From an uncultured Christensenella sp. (GTDB lineage Bacteria > Bacillota_A > Clostridia > Christensenellales > Borkfalkiaceae), in the NCBI GenBank assembly GCA_910579295.1, contig CAJTTC010000003.1, positions 1 to 64,000 on the forward strand: 64,000 nucleotides of DNA, given 5' to 3'. Shown one piece after another: positions 62,256 to 64,000 of the stretch. The notes under the pieces were generated by a model. The model saw only the letters and a program-made list of their open reading frames with translations. It made no database searches and was not told the DNA's origin. Every line of letters begins with the position of its first letter. Positions within the stretch are counted from its first letter, which is position 1. The translations under genes were made by a program, and so were the position numbers.

Positions 62256-64000
62256 TCAGTTAGCTCTCTTTGCGCGCTCGCCGATTACCTTTTCGGCAAC
62301 CGACTTAGGCACTTCGGAATAGTGATCGAACTGCATTGTGAACTGACCGCGTCCCTGCGTCCTCGAACGGAGGTCGGTCGCGTAACCGAACATTTCCGAA
62401 AGAGGAACTTCGGCGTCGACAACCTTTGCGCCAGCTCTGTCGTCGGTGGAGATAATCGTGCCGCGGCGTGCGGTAACGTTACCCATTATATCGCCGAAAT
62501 AGTCGTCGGGAACGATAACTTCTACCTTCATTATGGGCTCGAGAAGTACGGGCTTAGCCTTTGTCATACCGTCCTTGAACGCCATAGAGCCGGCAATCTG
62601 GAACGCCATTTCGGAGGAGTCGACCTCGTGGAAGCTTCCGTCGTAAACCTGTACCTTGAAGTCAACCATTTCGTAGCCTGCAAGGAAGCCGTTTTTAGCC
62701 GCGCCCTGAATACCCTTGTCGATTGCGGGAATATATTCCTTGGGAATAGAGCCGCCGACCGTGATATCTTCGAACGAGTAACCCGAGCCGGGCTCTCCGG
62801 GGATAAGGTGCAGTTTGCAGTGACCGTACTGACCTTTACCGCCCGACTGACGCTTGTACATACCTTCGGCGTCGCACGCCTGACGGAAGGTTTCGCGATA
62901 GGCAACCTGAGGCGCGCCTACGTTAGCTTCAACCTTGAACTCTCTTAATAGTCTGTCGACGATAATGTCGAGGTGCAACTCGCCCATACCCGCGATAATC
63001 GTCTGACCCGTTTCCTGATCGGTGTAGGTCTTGAACGTGGGGTCTTCCTCGGCGAGCTTGATAAGCGCCATAGTCATCTTTTCCTGACCCGCCTTTGTCT
63101 TGGGCTCTATGGAGAGCTGAATAACGGGGTCGGAGAAAGTCATCTGTTCGAGAATGATAGGGTGATTTTCGTCGCAGAGCGTATCGCCCGTTGTGGTATC
63201 CTTCAAGCCGACGATTGCGCAGATATCGCCCGAATAGATTTCGGGAATTTCCATACGCGTATTTGCGTGCATCTGAACAAGACGGCCGACTCTCTCTTTC
63301 TTACCCTTCGTGGAGTTATACACGTAAGAGCCTGCGGAGAGTACGCCGGAATATGCTCTGAAATATGCAAGACGTCCGACAAACGGGTCGGTTGCAATCT
63401 TGAACGCAAGTCCTGCAAAGGGCTCGCTGTCCGCAGTCTTTCTCTCTTCCTCTTCGCCCGTATCGGGGTTAACGCCCTTTACGTGGTCGACGTCAACGGG
63501 GGAAGGAAGGTAGTCTATTACTGCGTTCAAGAGCATCTGAACGCCCTTGTTCTTATAGGACGAACCGCAAAGCACGGGGGTACACTTCATAGCGATAGTA
63601 GCCGCGCGCAGACCCTTGCGGATTTCGTCGGGAGTAAGCTCCATAGTTTCAAGGAACTTTTCCATAAGCTCGTCGTCGCCCTCAGCCGCCGCTTCCATAA
63701 CCGCGATGTGTTTTTCCTCTGCAAGGTCGCGGAGCTCTTCGGGGATTTCAGCCGTGTGATACTGCTTTCCGTCGTCGGAATCGTAAATTTCGGCGTTCAT
63801 TTCGATAAGGTCGACTATACCTTTAAAGGTATCTTCCTTACCGATAGGCAACTCGATGGGAACGGGATTGGCGTTAAGCCTGTCCTTCATCATCTGAACG
63901 GCTCTTTCAAAGTTAGCGCCGTTGATATCCATCTTGTTGACGTATGCGATACGGGGTACTTTGTACTTGTCCGCCTGACGCCAAACGGTTTCGGACTGAG
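62256..64000 (-). CDS. fusA: elongation factor G (5' end outside the window)
   Basis: The C-terminal ~580 residues of EF-G; the frame stays open to the window edge (WRQADKYKVPRIAYVNKMDI, with the NKMD GTP-binding motif). Domains II-V follow: GRLAYFRAYSGVLSAGSYVY, GAPQVAYRETFRQA, GKGQYGHCKLHLIPGE and AKPVLLEPIMKVEVIVPDDY. It drives translocation on the ribosome. It belongs to the str operon; rpsL and rpsG would be expected beyond 64000. The 3' end is duplicated just downstream. Confidence 0.97.
   Translation of the reverse strand, partial: QSETVWRQADKYKVPRIAYVNKMDINGANFERAVQMMKDRLNANPVPIELPIGKEDTFKGIVDLIEMNAEIYDSDDGKQYHTAEIPEELRDLAEEKHIAVMEAAAEGDDELMEKFLETMELTPDEIRKGLRAATIAMKCTPVLCGSSYKNKGVQMLLNAVIDYLPSPVDVDHVKGVNPDTGEEEERKTADSEPFAGLAFKIATDPFVGRLAYFRAYSGVLSAGSYVYNSTKGKKERVGRLVQMHANTRMEIPEIYSGDICAIVGLKDTTTGDTLCDENHPIILEQMTFSDPVIQLSIEPKTKAGQEKMTMALIKLAEEDPTFKTYTDQETGQTIIAGMGELHLDIIVDRLLREFKVEANVGAPQVAYRETFRQACDAEGMYKRQSGGKGQYGHCKLHLIPGEPGSGYSFEDITVGGSIPKEYIPAIDKGIQGAAKNGFLAGYEMVDFKVQVYDGSFHEVDSSEMAFQIAGSMAFKDGMTKAKPVLLEPIMKVEVIVPDDYFGDIMGNVTARRGTIISTDDRAGAKVVDAEVPLSEMFGYATDLRSRTQGRGQFTMQFDHYSEVPKSVAEKVIGERAKRAN

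Overview
The window looks like the chromosome of an uncultured gut-type Clostridia (Bacillota). This rests on the gene families: TIGR03960/TIGR03936 radical SAM pair next to RNase G, type III glutamine synthetase, an Amt-PII fusion, DUF3343 beside a class V aminotransferase, Shine-Dalgarno starts and Rhs tip arrays. No 16S gene is in the window, so lineage cannot be fixed further.

Layout. (1) 1-1760: small XRE regulator and an IS30-family transposase. (2) 1811-9404: radical SAM pair and RNase G on +, a repeat-containing protein of unknown function on -, a sensor histidine kinase with a doubtful 5' end, and hpt. (3) 9410-17752, all on -: a nitrogen-assimilation cluster running glnN, amt-PII fusion, three split glutamate synthase subunits and a LysR regulator, behind one good promoter. 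(4) 18160-30720, on -: a cryptic contractile-tailed prophage with a head module, sheath, tube, tail chaperone, truncated tape measure, holin and HicAB. Two internal deletions can be read from the sequence. (5) 30911-49573: an integrative element inserted at the 3' end of tRNA-Asn inside an rRNA operon. It carries a degenerate conjugation module, an Rhs polymorphic toxin with two displaced toxin tips and three candidate immunity genes, a graveyard of gene fragments, a leader RNA and candidate oriT, MobC, a relaxase with an overlapping second gene, and a tyrosine integrase. (6) 49381-52962: 5S, tRNA-Asn and 23S on -, with their own promoter and no 16S upstream. (7) 53102-64000: housekeeping genes including a sugar isomerase-like protein, a cysteine-desulfurase-like enzyme, DUF3343, endonuclease III, envelope proteins, a TerB-like protein, tuf and the 3' part of fusA.

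How it works together. The nitrogen cluster would import ammonium, fix it into glutamine and pass it to glutamate through a three-piece glutamate synthase. The integrative element's most distinctive feature is a reservoir of swappable Rhs toxin tips, two of which share an HExxH motif. The rRNA end of the element shows that it brought a complete 5S gene and terminator along with the tRNA 3' end, so the host rRNA operon stays complete. All functional calls come from reading the sequence; no database search was run.
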